Source of the DNA: Lithospermum erythrorhizon
Taxonomy: Eukaryota; Streptophyta; Magnoliopsida; Boraginales; Boraginaceae
DNA length: 64,000 bases
Direction of reading: 5' to 3'
NCBI GenBank assembly: GCA_019722365.1
Contig: JADFUC010000750.1
Location: forward strand, 992,001 to 1,056,000
Part shown: piece after piece, positions 50,700-62,545 of the stretch
Numbering within the stretch: position 1 is the stretch's first letter
Layout: every line of letters begins with the position of its first letter
The notes under the pieces: generated by a model
What the model was told of the DNA's origin: nothing
What the model saw: only the letters and a program-made list of their open reading frames with translations
Databases searched by the model: none
Translations under genes and position numbers: made by a program

Positions 50700-51245
50700 A
50701 GCAAATTGTTCAAATAGTCTCCGATAGTGAATTCGGTACGCCTTCCCGATCAGGAAGTTCCTGGCGGGTTGCGAGTTGGCCCCGAAATTTGTTGAGGTGC
50801 AAATTAGTCCAAAAGTTAACATAGGTGTTAAAATCGATTGGTCAGTTTTATTTGTATTTACACTTAATTTTGGGGTTAATTTAAACTTATTTTTGAGTTT
50901 AAGGACTTTTGGTTAAGTTTTTGCCAGCAGTATCTCTCTTTTCACTCTTTGTACTTAATTGAAAAAACTTTCTCTAATCTCTATCTCACTAAATTCTTCA
51001 ACTAAAATTCTTCATAAATAAATTTGAGAAATTCTTTCTAAATCGATAATGGCATTGAGGAGAAGTCGGCGGATTGAAGCTTCTGTTTATGGTAGATTTA
51101 AAGTCTAGGTTTGCTTAAACAATAATAACTTTTGGACTAATTTGCACTTCGGTGTACATTTTTGGGGATCAATCTCTGGCTTGTGAACTTTCGAGGATTA
51201 AAAAGCTTGAGCCATTTTATCAGGGGGGCCAATTTAAACCCAATA
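50700..51245. mobile_element. MULE-like non-autonomous element
   Basis: The inner part of the inverted repeat is very clear: gtgcaaattagtccaaaagt at 50797 against its complement at about 51127-51148. Looser similarity extends to both sides for about 100 bp. The core holds a tiny frame at about 51050-51108 (MALRRSRRIEASVYGRFKV) preceded by leader-like pyrimidine-rich sequence. This may be captured or chance coding sequence. Confidence 0.5.
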
Positions 51246-51829
51246 CTCTTTTTTCATAATTCAAACTTAAGGTTTTACTGTTTGATTTTTACACAAAATC
51301 ATGTTTCTTATTATTTTTTCACAATAAATTAAACTAGTTATTGTCATGTACAAAAGTGGTTAACTTACTTGAAATGCTTGAAATATTTAAATTTAGTAAT
51401 GTGATATATTCACTTTTTACAATTATCGTTGTGGTAGCCTATTCAATACAGTATTTGAGAATTTGCTAAAATCACACCACAAACAGTAAACCACACATGT
51501 TACATGTATGAAATAATACTATAGATTAAGTTGACCTATATATATATGAAATCAATTTTTATTTTTATTTTTATTTTTAGTCTCTTGAATATAATGAAAT
51601 ATGTTAAAATTATTTATTATATTACTTATTTTTATATTTATTTTGAAATAGTAATAGTGTTTATATTCTACATATTCTTGAATCAATTACGAAACAACTT
51701 TTTTATTATTATAAAGATAAATAAGAATGTATACTATCCGATTTTTTATTATCTAGTTACGTGACTTAAACGAGAGCCTATTGGGACATGTGCATGTATT
51801 TAAAATAAAGTTGTCCCTTGGGATTACTT

Positions 51830-51841
51830 GCTATATATATA
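51830..51841 (+). promoter_or_regulatory. TATA box of the intact reductase gene
   Basis: CTATATATATAC lies about 100 bp before the start codon at 51939, as in the PDC gene of this window. Confidence 0.55.
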
Positions 51842-51938
51842 CGAGGTAATTTGGTTCATCTTATGCAAATATAAACATCGTCGATAATCATTCTACCATT
51901 AAGAATAGAAAGGTTGGCAAAATCAAACCAACTCCATA

Positions 51939-54132
51939 ATGATGAAGTTTCCCTCTCATGTTTCCATACTACTGGTTTGTCTCACATCATATCTTCTATT
52001 CTTCTCCTTTACTCAAGGTGCTAGTCCATATGGCAGATCTTCTCACCGTAGGGGTACATTTTTCAATATCTCAAATTTTATTTCTTTATTAGACCAATTG
52101 GCTAATAACTTAGTTGTTATTTACATGTTAAAAGGAAGAAAAGCAAACTTCATTCTCCTAAATTGTTCAATATTTAGCTCATTATTGATTACTGTATTAA
52201 TATTTGTAATACATAACAATCTATCTTTTCAAGTACTTGTATTTTGTACACAAATTAGCGGTAACCAAAAAATACGAATGAACAGGCAAACAAATGAAAC
52301 ATTTAAATAAATTTCATTGCTACATATTACAGGAATTGAAAGGGTTAATAATAATAAAGCAAAGAGCAAGATATTTATAGTGGGATCAATTGGAAGGTTC
52401 GGGAGGTATGTGACAGAGGCAAGTATTAAAGCTAAGCACACCACAATTGGACTGGTTAGAGCAATCCCTTCTGCAAACGAAACGGAAAAGATAAACCTCA
52501 TTGCCCAGTTTAAGAGCTGGGGAGTTAAGATTGTTTATGTAAGTAATTCAATACATTCCCACTCTAATTTTTCATCACAATTTATACTCGACAGTTGCTT
52601 AACTTCTTAATTAAGTCTAAATGTAATACTAACAGTTTCAAACGAAATTTGTATTACTATAATACTATATCGGTTTTTCTAACTCGTAGCATATTATTTC
52701 CAGATGAGAAAAATGATGTATTTACCAAACACAATAATTTTAAAATGCTTAAAACCATTATTAAGTTGGAAGCTTGGCATTTTAATTTGAACTCTTTATG
52801 TTTGCTGTAATATTATATGGAGTATATGCATGGAGTTAGTATCATAATTGAATTATTGATGAATGAAATTTTATTTGGAATTGGCAGGGAGATTTCAATA
52901 TTGATCGTAAGTTAATAGTGAAGACGATGAAGAAGGTGGATGTGGTGATCTCTTGTGTAGGAGGAAGCGAGACCCCGACTCAAGTCAATCTCACTTCAGC
53001 CATAGTAGAAGCTGGCAATATTAAGGTAAAAAAACTCTCGTGTTTTTTCGAGGAAATTTGAAATGAAATGGAATTCGAGGAAAATCTATACAAAAAACAT
53101 CGCCCCAGAGTAGTTCATCTCATGTTCGATTTAACTGCTTTAAGTAATTTTTTTAATTACTCCGTTTATGAATATACAGAGGTTCTTACCTTCAGAATTT
53201 GCAATTGATGTGGATCGTCTTCAAGATCCAGTTGAACCTGCAAAGGGTATGTTTGCAAACAAAGCCAACATTCGTAGAGTTGTGGAGTCGCTTGGCATTC
53301 CCCACACATATGTCGTCGCCAATGGCTTTTCAGCTCGATTTTGGCCAAACTTGGCTCAAGTCAATCCCCCAGTACTCCTTCCATACATAGAAGAAGTTGT
53401 GGCTTATGGTACTGGAGACTCAAAAGGTAACCAATACAATGATTTGAGCTTTATTCACTATCTTGTCAATAAAAAAAATGTTGTATATACCGGCTAGTCT
53501 TTGCGCGCCTGATGAAAATCGAACACGTATCTCTAAGAATCTTGGTTTTTTGAAAATAATTGAAGGATTATTATTGATTTGTTAAATATTTGATGAATTG
53601 AAGCAACTGCAAGCTATGAAGCTGATATAGCAACATACACAATCAAGACAATCGACGATCCTCTGACATTGAACAAGAATCTTTACATAAGTCCTCCTCT
53701 TAATGCATTGTCCTATAATGAATTGTTTTCTTTATGGGAAACCAAGAGTGGCAATACCCTAAGCAAGTCATATGTCTCAGAGGAGGAGATGCTTCAAATG
53801 ATCAATGGTATATGCTTTAACAATATACTCTATTATTCTTCCTACCAAGTGTTCCAAAACTGTTGTCCTATTAGGCTAATTAATACTCATTTTTATTTGT
53901 TTAATCTATAGATCCTACAAATACAATAAATGGACTTCTTGCTATATGCTACTCGGTTGCAATAAAGAATGATTATGGAAGTTATGTGATTGATCCATCT
54001 TTTGGGTATGAGGCCAGTGCACTTTACCCTGAGGTGATATACAAGTCAGTGGGTAACTACTTCGATGAAGTTCTTGCAAATGCCACTTTGATCTCCTCAT
54101 CGAACGGAGCAGAAGGGACATTTTCCATCTGA
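51939..54132 (+). CDS. Isoflavone-reductase-like NADPH reductase with predicted signal peptide
   Basis: NmrA-like/PCBER-type short-chain reductase (relatives: isoflavone reductase, phenylcoumaran benzylic ether reductase, pinoresinol-lariciresinol reductase, eugenol synthase). Six exons join in frame: 51939-52053, 52333-52538, 52888-53025, 53180-53426, 53604-53807 and 53912-54132, giving 376 aa against the usual 305-325. Exon 1 encodes a leader with a hydrophobic core at residues 9-24 and a likely cleavage site after TQGA (about 28). The NADPH motif is GSIGRFG (56-62), with Arg 81 in GLVR. RFLPSEF lies at 154-160, the candidate catalytic Lys is 181 (N-K-A-N-I-R-R), and the C-terminal IDPSFGYEASALYPEV is kept. 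An extra C-terminal tail of about 15 residues ends FSI. The signal peptide suggests entry to the secretory pathway, whereas most family members are cytosolic. The substrate cannot be assigned. The exon 5 acceptor (attgaag) lacks a pyrimidine tract, but the paralogue at 30073 shares it. Confidence 0.92.
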
Positions 54133-55500
54133 GGATCGATAGTTGTCGATCCTTTTTGGTAGCTCAATGATGTTCCATTCCAATTGTTAACAATATTTTA
54201 TTTTTGATGTAAAAATGAGTCCAAAATAATAAAAAAATAGAATGTCGTTATCAATAACTGGAGTGTAAAAATCATTACAATTTTAATATTCTATAGACTG
54301 GTTCTTGTGCGTAGACCTAAGCAATATGAATTTTGTCAGCTTGAATAAGTAATTGTGTGTATTGTTCCACTACATATGTTGAGATTGTAACCGTTGATGA
54401 TTCAACAGTGATTTTATGTGTGAGTTGTGTTTTTCTCTTTCTTATTATTAATTACTATATTGCCCTTATTATAATATTTTTTATTGGTGAAAAAATATAT
54501 TTTTAAAATTTTAAAAAGGACTCTATAACAATTCAATAATTAATAAGTCCTTATTTTTTACCTAAAAATTCTATAACAATTATTTTAATGCAATGAATTA
54601 GTCTACTCATACTAAATTTTTTTGTATGATAATTGATCGATTATAAATTGAAAAATAATTATCTAATCCAAAAAATTACTATTAGAGAATATATATCTAA
54701 ATTATTATGTGATATATTGTATCGCATTAAACAATGAAATGAAAAAAGTGTCGGAATTCACATGTAAATGCTACTCAAAAATAGATTTATCAAGAGTTTA
54801 AATTTTAATTTTTCACAGATTAAATATTAAATTAAAATATTTTTATTTATGTTGTATAATATTTGATGATAATTATCAAATAATAATATTTTCAATGTAC
54901 TTTAATATTGACATTAAATTTATTCAAATCAAAATTATGTTTATCGATGAAGGCGTAAAACTTTGTCAATTTAGAGCACTTAAATCAAACATGACAATCA
55001 TTTTGATGCGGAGCAGTAATAAATTTGGATATTTTTTCAATTTTTTTTTTTATTATAACATATATATAACATGTTAGTTTTTTATGCTTAAAATAAATAT
55101 ATTTATTTATAAACTATAGATACAATAATTAATTAGACTTGAATTCAATATATGAAACAATTTTTTTTAAAATTCTTATTTAACATTGATTAGTAATTAA
55201 TAAAGCCCAAATAAAATTATATTAATAGTAATACTTATATTAGTTTTCACTCTATATGAAATATAATTTATCGATATTATGGTCTAAAAAATACATGCAT
55301 GAATATGTATATTATAGGTATATAATCCACATTATTGATGAATATTCGATGTACAAATCGGTATCCTCATCTTCTATTTAAATGACTTCGTGTGACCTTT
55401 TATATTAAAGTTGTTATTTATGTTAAAATTTTAAAAGTCTCCATATCAAGTAACATTAATTACATATATACTATTGAAGTTTAACTTTTTATTAAAATAT
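54133..55500. other. AT-rich 3' flank of the reductase gene
   Basis: No gene or defined repeat is recognised. Small open frames (for example 54895-55077) are low-complexity. Confidence 0.5.
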
Positions 55501-57957
55501 TGCTGAGAATCACTGTATGCTTATTTCGCCTAAAGGATAACAACGAGCTCAAGAAGGCCAACGACTCCGCTTTCTACAGCGACTACTCGACACAGAAAGT
55601 TTTGAGGGTGTGGAAAACTGCGTGGAAAGCTTTATAAGCCTGAGTGTGACTCCATTACGCTGACGAAGTCAATAAAAGTAGAACCACGCTTGAGGGAATA
55701 TATATATATATATATAAAACTAGCGATTCGATTCGATAGTAAAAACACTAAGCAGGTTGCTACCCTACTTAGTATTTGACAGTTTATATTCATGGCGCGA
55801 TAGAGGCAGCGAAGATCTAAATATAGTGAATCTGAGGATTTAGAAGTAACACGTAGTCACGAGCAGGTTAAATCGATATGGCAAAAATAGCTTTTCGTAT
55901 CATACCATGTCTGAAGCCCCGACCGAAGGTCCCACAAAATCAACACCAACAAAAATCTGCAAAACAACTTCCCGTCAGGACGTCGGCACATTGCCACAAC
56001 AATGCCCACATACAAAATGCAATGGCCCGACATATGCTATAACAACCCAAAAGTGCATATGCCACTTGAAGTAATGCGATAACGGCATTAAATCAGCAGC
56101 GTATAAAGTATCTGTCGTCAATAGCATAAAGTATCCAGCGGCGTGTTAATGCCGCACTCACGTCGTCATGTGGGTATTTCCTCACATGCGACTTCGACTC
56201 AACCACAACACGATTCAAGACGCTTTCATTGAACCCAGCGCATGGCTGTCAAAGTTCAATATACGATTTAGCGTATCGCGGTCTTGGCCAGCGTCACCAC
56301 TTGTGATAAATCACAGTCATTGTTTCTGGCGGTCTTACATATTATAATCAAACGTTTCGAGTCATCACCCGGTATCATCAACGCCAATATGATTTTAACA
56401 TGATGTCATCTACCAATAATTTAAAATAATAACAACTAACATGTTACCACATAAATAAGCGATAACACGTATAGCAGGCATCTACAATCCAGGCAACATG
56501 CAAATGTAAGGAACCAACACCAAGGAGATAAATCCCCACATTTACCCTTGTATGGCTTCAACAACGACTAGTCAAAACTAACCTCGGGGTCAAGTCGACT
56601 CACCAAAATAATATAATAAGATTACATTTTCCATCAATACTTTAGAGTCATACCTTAATTATATTTCGCATATATTTAATAAAACTTAGGTGTTCCTTAC
56701 TTTTAAATGTATCTTAGTAATTATTCCGGTGAACTATCAGTAGTTACTATTTAAAGGGAATCCTCAATACTTTATAAAAATCACGTAAGTATCCTAATAG
56801 GTCCGAAAATTCTAATATTTTTTATCATAGGTCCAAAATGTACTATATAGTTTAATAAAAATCAGTTTTATATTTTTATGTATAAAAATCTAATTTATTT
56901 CAATGAATTAACTCCCAAAACTAGTCATTTACTCATCAATAATTCAAAATAAATACCAAAGGAGCTCAAAAATTCTAATATTTGATTTATAGTCAACCGC
57001 ACTTATATAAAAATATAAAAATTCAGTTTCTAAATTACAATCATAAAAATTTCACCTTTTTATTAAAATCTTCATTCTAGTTAATAAATAAATAAAAATA
57101 GTAAACATTTCCCAAAAATTCCAAGATTATTATATGTTGGTTGTAATCCAGTAATAAACACAATAAAAATATTATTTTTATTTTAAAAGTCAAAATTATA
57201 ATTTATTTCTATTTTCTACCAAAAATCCGAAATTATAATATAAAATTAATTAAAAATCCGAAAATAACTATTTTCTCATGAATATTTTACTGGAAAAACT
57301 CTATTATTAAATCTATAATCATAAACATCTCAAATCTAAATATATCTAACATAAATGGTCTTTAATTAGGTATATAAAATTTCGAAATAAATTATTTAAA
57401 ATTAACAAAATTCAATTCTTTCCATTAACAATGACCAATCTGGAACTAAAGATCTTAATTTAACAATTTGGAGTTATTAAATTAAGAAACATAGAATTTT
57501 CAAATTTTGAAATTCTCCAAAACTCGAAAAGATGAAACTTTACGTCATGCAAAAAGCCGGGGAAAGAGCGAGAGGAGAAGATTGGTATTTCTTGAATTTT
57601 AGATGCAGGATGATGATCAAAGTGGGAGAGGGAAAAGAAAGATTTTTGAGTTCTTTCCAATGGAAAAAAAAAGCGATGATTTTGGGTTAGGAGTTTGGTT
57701 TCTTACACAATGCTTATAGTGTAGGATGATGGTACGTAAAATAAAAATCTATTAATAAAAAGGCCTCTCGTTTAGCTGGATTGAACCTAATTCTTTAAAC
57801 CATACGTAAAATTGTAATCAACTTTTCCAATTAAATTTTACCCTATAATTTAAGTTATTTGTTGATAACGATTAAGTTCATGATCGTTTTTGATATTGCG
57901 TCAAATTTACCAATTACTCGATTTTTAATTAATTAAACCGAGATTCGAGATATTACA
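55501..57957 (-). mobile_element. Putative long LTR resembling Tekay-type chromoviruses (solo or degraded)
   Basis: On the - strand the block begins TGTAATATCTCGAATCTCGG, the style of start seen in Tekay/Del-type gypsy LTRs. It has a leader-like, more GC-balanced part near 57.75-57.45 kb (agggaaaagaaag etc. on the + strand), a long AT-rich middle, and a GC-richer 55.5-56.4 kb portion. A possible end on the + strand is TGCTGAG at 55501. The flanking 5-mers (aatat and atttt) do not match, so the right boundary is uncertain. No gag-pol coding sequence adjoins it. Confidence 0.42.
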
Positions 57958-60550
57958 ATTTTTATATAAAATATTGAGTGGCTTAATCGATTAAAATATA
58001 TGTTAAAATGAATACGTAAAATTGATAGTAGAACTATGAATAATTTTATACTCTGAGATCAATTGAGATGTAATATTTTACAACAAATAAATAAAATAAT
58101 AACATAAGGTGTCTTTTTTATTAAAAGGGAAAAGTGATGTTTTTCTAATAATAAATAAAATTACTTTCGTTTTGGTCTTTTATTCTGGCGAAATGAAAAA
58201 GTGGTATGATCTTTAAAAAATTTAAATCTATTATTAAAAATTATATTATTAACAAATTATAAGGACCATATAACTATGAACAAAAATGAATTATAATATA
58301 AATAAAAGCCTAATTTTACAAATTTATGTGTCGTTAATTACTTTGTATTTACTCTGAGTTTAAATGTTTGGCTTGTAAATAATTACGTCTGGCCGCTGCG
58401 TATATTTCTTAGTATAATAAAAATTGTGTGCGCCAAACGATCCTATTATATTATCTGCATATAGAACTCATATTGGTTCTTGTAATTTTTTATTTTATAA
58501 TTAAATAGTCATACTCATGATTAAAGCTTCACATGAAAAACTAAACTGCAAGAATATATACCATAATCATATCCTAATTTGCACTCTTGCATCTAACAAA
58601 GTAATCAAGAAGATTAAGTTAAAAAACTGCATTTTTTAGTGCAAAATATCATAAACTGTGTACTACGTTTCCTTTTCTTTCCACTGACAATAATCATCAT
58701 TGTCAGACTAGCCCCCCCACTCTGTTCAAAAAGTCAATATTGTTGAATATGATGATTTACAACACTTCAATTAAAGAATTTGGAGAAATTACCACCACCA
58801 TTAATCAACCAACATTTTATCAACTTACTAATTATTCTAGTATGCAATGATGAACTAATCGACAAAACAAGATTAGGTAAGAAATTGACGAATAATGAAG
58901 GAATATTTCACGTGTTTATCACAAAGTGATCAACAATATGGCATAATTAATTCCTTAAATTTGTCATAATAGCTTTTGAACAACGTGAGGATGTTTCACT
59001 TATCTACTTACATTAACAATAGTCTTTTGAACGAGCACGCATGACTTCAGTCAACGTAATTTAACTGAAAATGAAAAGTAAGTTTGTACTATTGATGAAT
59101 GACACAAATTAAATGTGTAAGAATAAATAAGGTTTATTAATTGAATAATATCCAAAAGATGTGATTATACATTGCCCTATAAATTATCATATATATTGGA
59201 GCGTTTCAGAGGACATTGTCTCATAAAATATCTTCTATAGGAGATGTAGGTGTATGACTCTAATACTTAGTATAAGTAGACAAAGTATAGCAGTGTATTT
59301 GTTTTAGCCCTGCCATCAGGACTAAATTCACACCGAAACAGTGTTAATAAAGAGGGCGACAAAATAGTCATTTAACTCCTTTTCTTTACTGTTTCAACGT
59401 GACTTTAGCTCCAATGCCATCTCACACAGAATACTGTGGAAAATAATGAAAGCTATGCCTAATAATTACTATTGCCATTCTCTTTTTGATTGTGTTATTC
59501 TATTAAAATCTATTATTATCAATATTTGGAGGCTATAAAGTTATAATGGAAGAGATAATGCAAGGAGAAACATGACAAACCCTTGGGAACAAATAAGAAC
59601 AATTTTGCAATCGACGTCAAAATGTATCTTAGCCAACCTCATGAACTCAACTGCTCACAAGTCACAGTGCACTAGATGGTTGCTGAAAACTAATGAAGTA
59701 GTGGACTAATACGGAGTACTTATTTACAATTTGTAGTAGTTGATGAGAATTGATAGTTCATAATGTGACTTGTCCTTTTCTTGGAGGCGAAAGGAAAGTT
59801 GAATCGATATTCCATATAATCATTGCATAACAAGATTATAAATTGATTGGGGTTACCAATAAATATACTTTATATCATATCAATAAGTTCATTATAAGAA
59901 ATGTGATCTAAAAACACGTTCCGGATCCTTTATCCTTTTCAATGTCCATGCCCCATGCTTCGATACATTGTACATCGTGTTTTGGAAACATAATGAGATA
60001 GTTGTTGTGTAACAACATAATGCATGATGAACAAACATATAATAAACATGAGACATAAAAGAGAACACCGAATCTAAACATGAAACATATAAACATAAGT
60101 TTTCCTAATATATGAGCAAAGTTAAAAGTGGTTCATTGAAGTGATTAGATCTGAAAGAAAACTGAATGTGAAGAGAAATACATATTTACAAATAAGGATG
60201 TTACCCAGTTCACAACATTTAATTCTCTATTTTTCTTCTTCTATGAGCTTCAATACAAGTATGATGTATGAATTGAAAGAGTTAAGGCTCTTTATAAAGA
60301 AATCGGAGGTCTAAAGTGTATACAGCTTCATAGAGTTTTTAGTTTCTTAAGCTTATACATATTGAGAATGATTATTTAGATCATAGATAAAAAGCAATTT
60401 TATTACTAACAAGCAATTTTAACCTCTTCTTACATTCAAACTTGGGCCCTTGGTCCTGTTTTCTTCCCTCTGTTAACATAGTTTATCTCAGAATGAGTTG
60501 AGGTCCAAAATTGTGGAAGTCGACTGAACGCCCTGCTACTTAAGAGATTA
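57958..60550. other. AT-rich intergenic region
   Basis: No gene, RNA or transposon is recognised. Scattered polyA/T runs and short frames carry no family features. Confidence 0.5.
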
Positions 60551-60554
60551 TGAG

Positions 60555-60690
60555 GTTTGGTCCGGAGTTGATGCAGTGGTTAACACTCTCTAGGGAGGGT
60601 AAAGGTCAAAGGTTCAAACCTCAAGCTAGATTTAAAAAATTTACTTTAGCTTGTTTTCACTAGCAAGCAAATATAGCACAAGCCAAAAAT
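60555..60690 (+). mobile_element. tRNA-derived SINE-like element
   Basis: An A-box-like GATGCAGTGGTTAACACTC and a B-box-like AGGTTCAAACCTC stand about 30 bp apart, followed by a short unrelated tail. It lies in the 3' flank of the SGF11 gene, in opposite orientation. Confidence 0.55.
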
Positions 60691-61032
60691 TTCCGAAATT
60701 GAATAACTGAAGTAATGAACGTATTTACAATTTTGAACTTTATGGTTATCTCGTTCAATGCAATGAAGAGGACTGTAACTACTCAAAGACGATGCATTTG
60801 GGAATTTTCTTTCTATATTGAATTATGTATGCCACTATGCCCGGTATATCTCAACATGGCAGCCAAAAGTTATTCAACCAAAGTACCAAACATGATCCCT
60901 TTCACATTCACCACGGTATTTGAGTTCTAAGGTGCCACATCTGGTAGCCAAATATGGAAGGAAAGCCAACTGATCAAGGAGTTCGGCATACCTTGATCTG
61001 AAGTACATTTTTTCATTGTCTTCGTCGCCAAA

Positions 61033-62175
61033 CTATGGCTCTTGGAAGGTTCCGTTTGTATGATCTTCACCAGCAGGTCTAGATGTTTCATTTGGTAATC
61101 CGCTCGTGCTGGTTGAACTTGAATTAGGCATGTGATTGGAAACAGAAGTGCTTCGTGTATACCGCCTTGGCGTGGCTACGCTACTTCTTGTTGCCCTAAG
61201 GCGAGCCTTACGACCCTGTATGCCAAAAGAGCCAGCATTTTATATGAACAAGAAACAACTTATTTCCAGTTCTTATGAAATAAATTAATCACCGTACACA
61301 TTGGTTTGATTAAGGCTTCTTTTATAAGAATTCCCAATGAGGGACCAGAGGATTACCTTCCCCATGCATTTCTCTAGATGAGGAGCAAATCGTCCAGCCA
61401 TGATCGAACGGCCACAATTCATACATTCAAATATCTCACTAGCTACTGGAGGGTGTGTTTGTCCAAAGATATCAACGACATATTTGCTACTTGTTTCCCC
61501 ACTATTGCTGGGATCAGCTACCCTTGCTTGCGCCTCAGCCGATAACCTTAATTCCTCTTCTTCATCATCTAAGTTACTATCCAGGCCTAGTCGTGCTATT
61601 CGGTGACATTCAGAGGCGACATCAACAATAGCTGAATCAAGAAGCTCCAAAAATAATTGAGAGGATAGCTACAACAAAAAATCAAATTACATATAGGTAA
61701 CAATAGCATCATCTCATATACTAAACAAGAAAATTTGTTGGGCACTTCCATAGGTTATGATGTATCAAGTGCTTCATATTATACATTGAAACAGTTTCTT
61801 TTTGTGACGGACATCCGCAACCGCAACTCGTCTAGTGCCACTAGGTAGAGCTGAGGCTAACGTAATAGCCTGCAAACCAACCACGTAAGCTAGCTAAACC
61901 ACACCAGGCAAGCCCGTGTGACATAATCGACCAATAAGGTGTTGGCAAGGGAAATTGAACTCACGACCTTATCGCCTCCACCAACTTGGCCACCCTTGCG
62001 GGCACATTTATCTTAAGACGATACAAATGTGCATACGAAAATTTAGTACTATCACTTAAATACTCTGAACATGATGATCCACATAGTATACGAAATTGGG
62101 AAAAAACATAAAGGCTTAGTATGCAACAACTACCTGAGCTTGAGATGATGGATTGTCCACATTTGACGCTGACAT
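61033..62175 (-). CDS. SGF11: SAGA-associated factor 11 (SGF11)
   Basis: Subunit of the nuclear SAGA deubiquitination module, which removes ubiquitin from histone H2B together with the UBP22-type protease and ENY2. Three coding exons on the - strand join in frame: 62175-62134 (MSASNVDNPSSQAQ), 61668-61357 and 61215-61033, giving 178 aa. Exon 2 begins LSSQLFLELLDSAIVDVASE, the N-terminal helix that packs into the module. The SGF11-type zinc finger follows as ECMNCGRSIMAGRFAPHLEK plus C (C-x2-C...H-x3-C). Exon 3 is basic and Ser/Thr-rich (GRKARLRATRSS) and ends NGTFQEP. The 14-residue first coding exon is confirmed by GT-AG borders and phase. A 5'-UTR intron (donor GTAAGT at 62443, acceptor before 62187) is likely. 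A SINE is inserted in intron 1 (61.8-62.0 kb). Confidence 0.93.
61795..62010 (-). mobile_element. tRNA-derived SINE in SGF11 intron 1
   Basis: On the - strand the start gcaagggtggccaagttggt contains an A box (GTGGCCAAGTTGG), followed by a B-box-like GTGAGTTCAATTTCCC. The body then carries gtttgcaggctattacgtta, typical of plant Au-like SINE bodies. It lies in the same orientation as SGF11, between exons 1 and 2. Confidence 0.6.
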
Positions 62176-62186
62176 TAGTAAAGAAT

Positions 62187-62545
62187 GCTGCACAACAAAA
62201 AATTTATATTATAACTAATACAATAATTAAACAAGAATCATACTACCTATACAATAATTAAACAAGAATCATACTACCTCCATCAAAAAAGATAACAAGC
62301 TTATTAATTAAGTTACTTAACTTTGATTTGAATCGATATTATCATGTAAATAAAACCCAAATAAATGAGTGAGTTTAAGTAAATAAAACAAGTGTAATAA
62401 AAATGAATTGAGATGAAAATTGATTTGATGGAGATAAACTTACTGAAAATAGCGAGGGATTGATTGTAGCTGATTTTCAGCTGTACTCGGAAAATTAAAT
62501 GGGTTCCATTCAAAGGGCCTTCCATTTCTCTTGTTAACTCGTTTG
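62187..62545 (-). promoter_or_regulatory. 5' UTR region and 5'-UTR intron of SGF11
   Basis: A donor CA|GTAAGT (- strand, g at 62443) and an acceptor tgttgtgcag ending at 62188 define an intron just upstream of the ATG exon. The leader exon would then lie from 62444 up to about 62540. The intron holds a 31-bp tandem duplication at about 62220-62280. No clear TATA box is seen. Confidence 0.5.
62218..62280 (+). repeat. 31-bp tandem duplication in the SGF11 5'-UTR intron
   Basis: Two near-identical adjacent copies of acaataattaaacaagaatc followed by atactacct. The near-identity suggests a recent slippage event. Confidence 0.9.

Larger units (their letters stand above)
48880..51450 (+). repeat. 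Duplicated segment upstream of the intact reductase gene (second copy)
   Basis: This is the partner of 31.86-33.02 kb. Matching blocks run 48890-49015 and 49755-49880, with PIF element D inserted between them, and then about 51375-51445. It also carries unrelated inserted DNA, including the MULE-like element at 50.7-51.24 kb. In this copy the intact reductase gene follows about 0.5 kb downstream. Confidence 0.75.

Noticed and set aside
51531..51764. 77-codon + frame rich in Ile/Phe/Tyr
   Set aside because: AT-rich low-complexity sequence just upstream of the reductase promoter. There is no evidence of translation.
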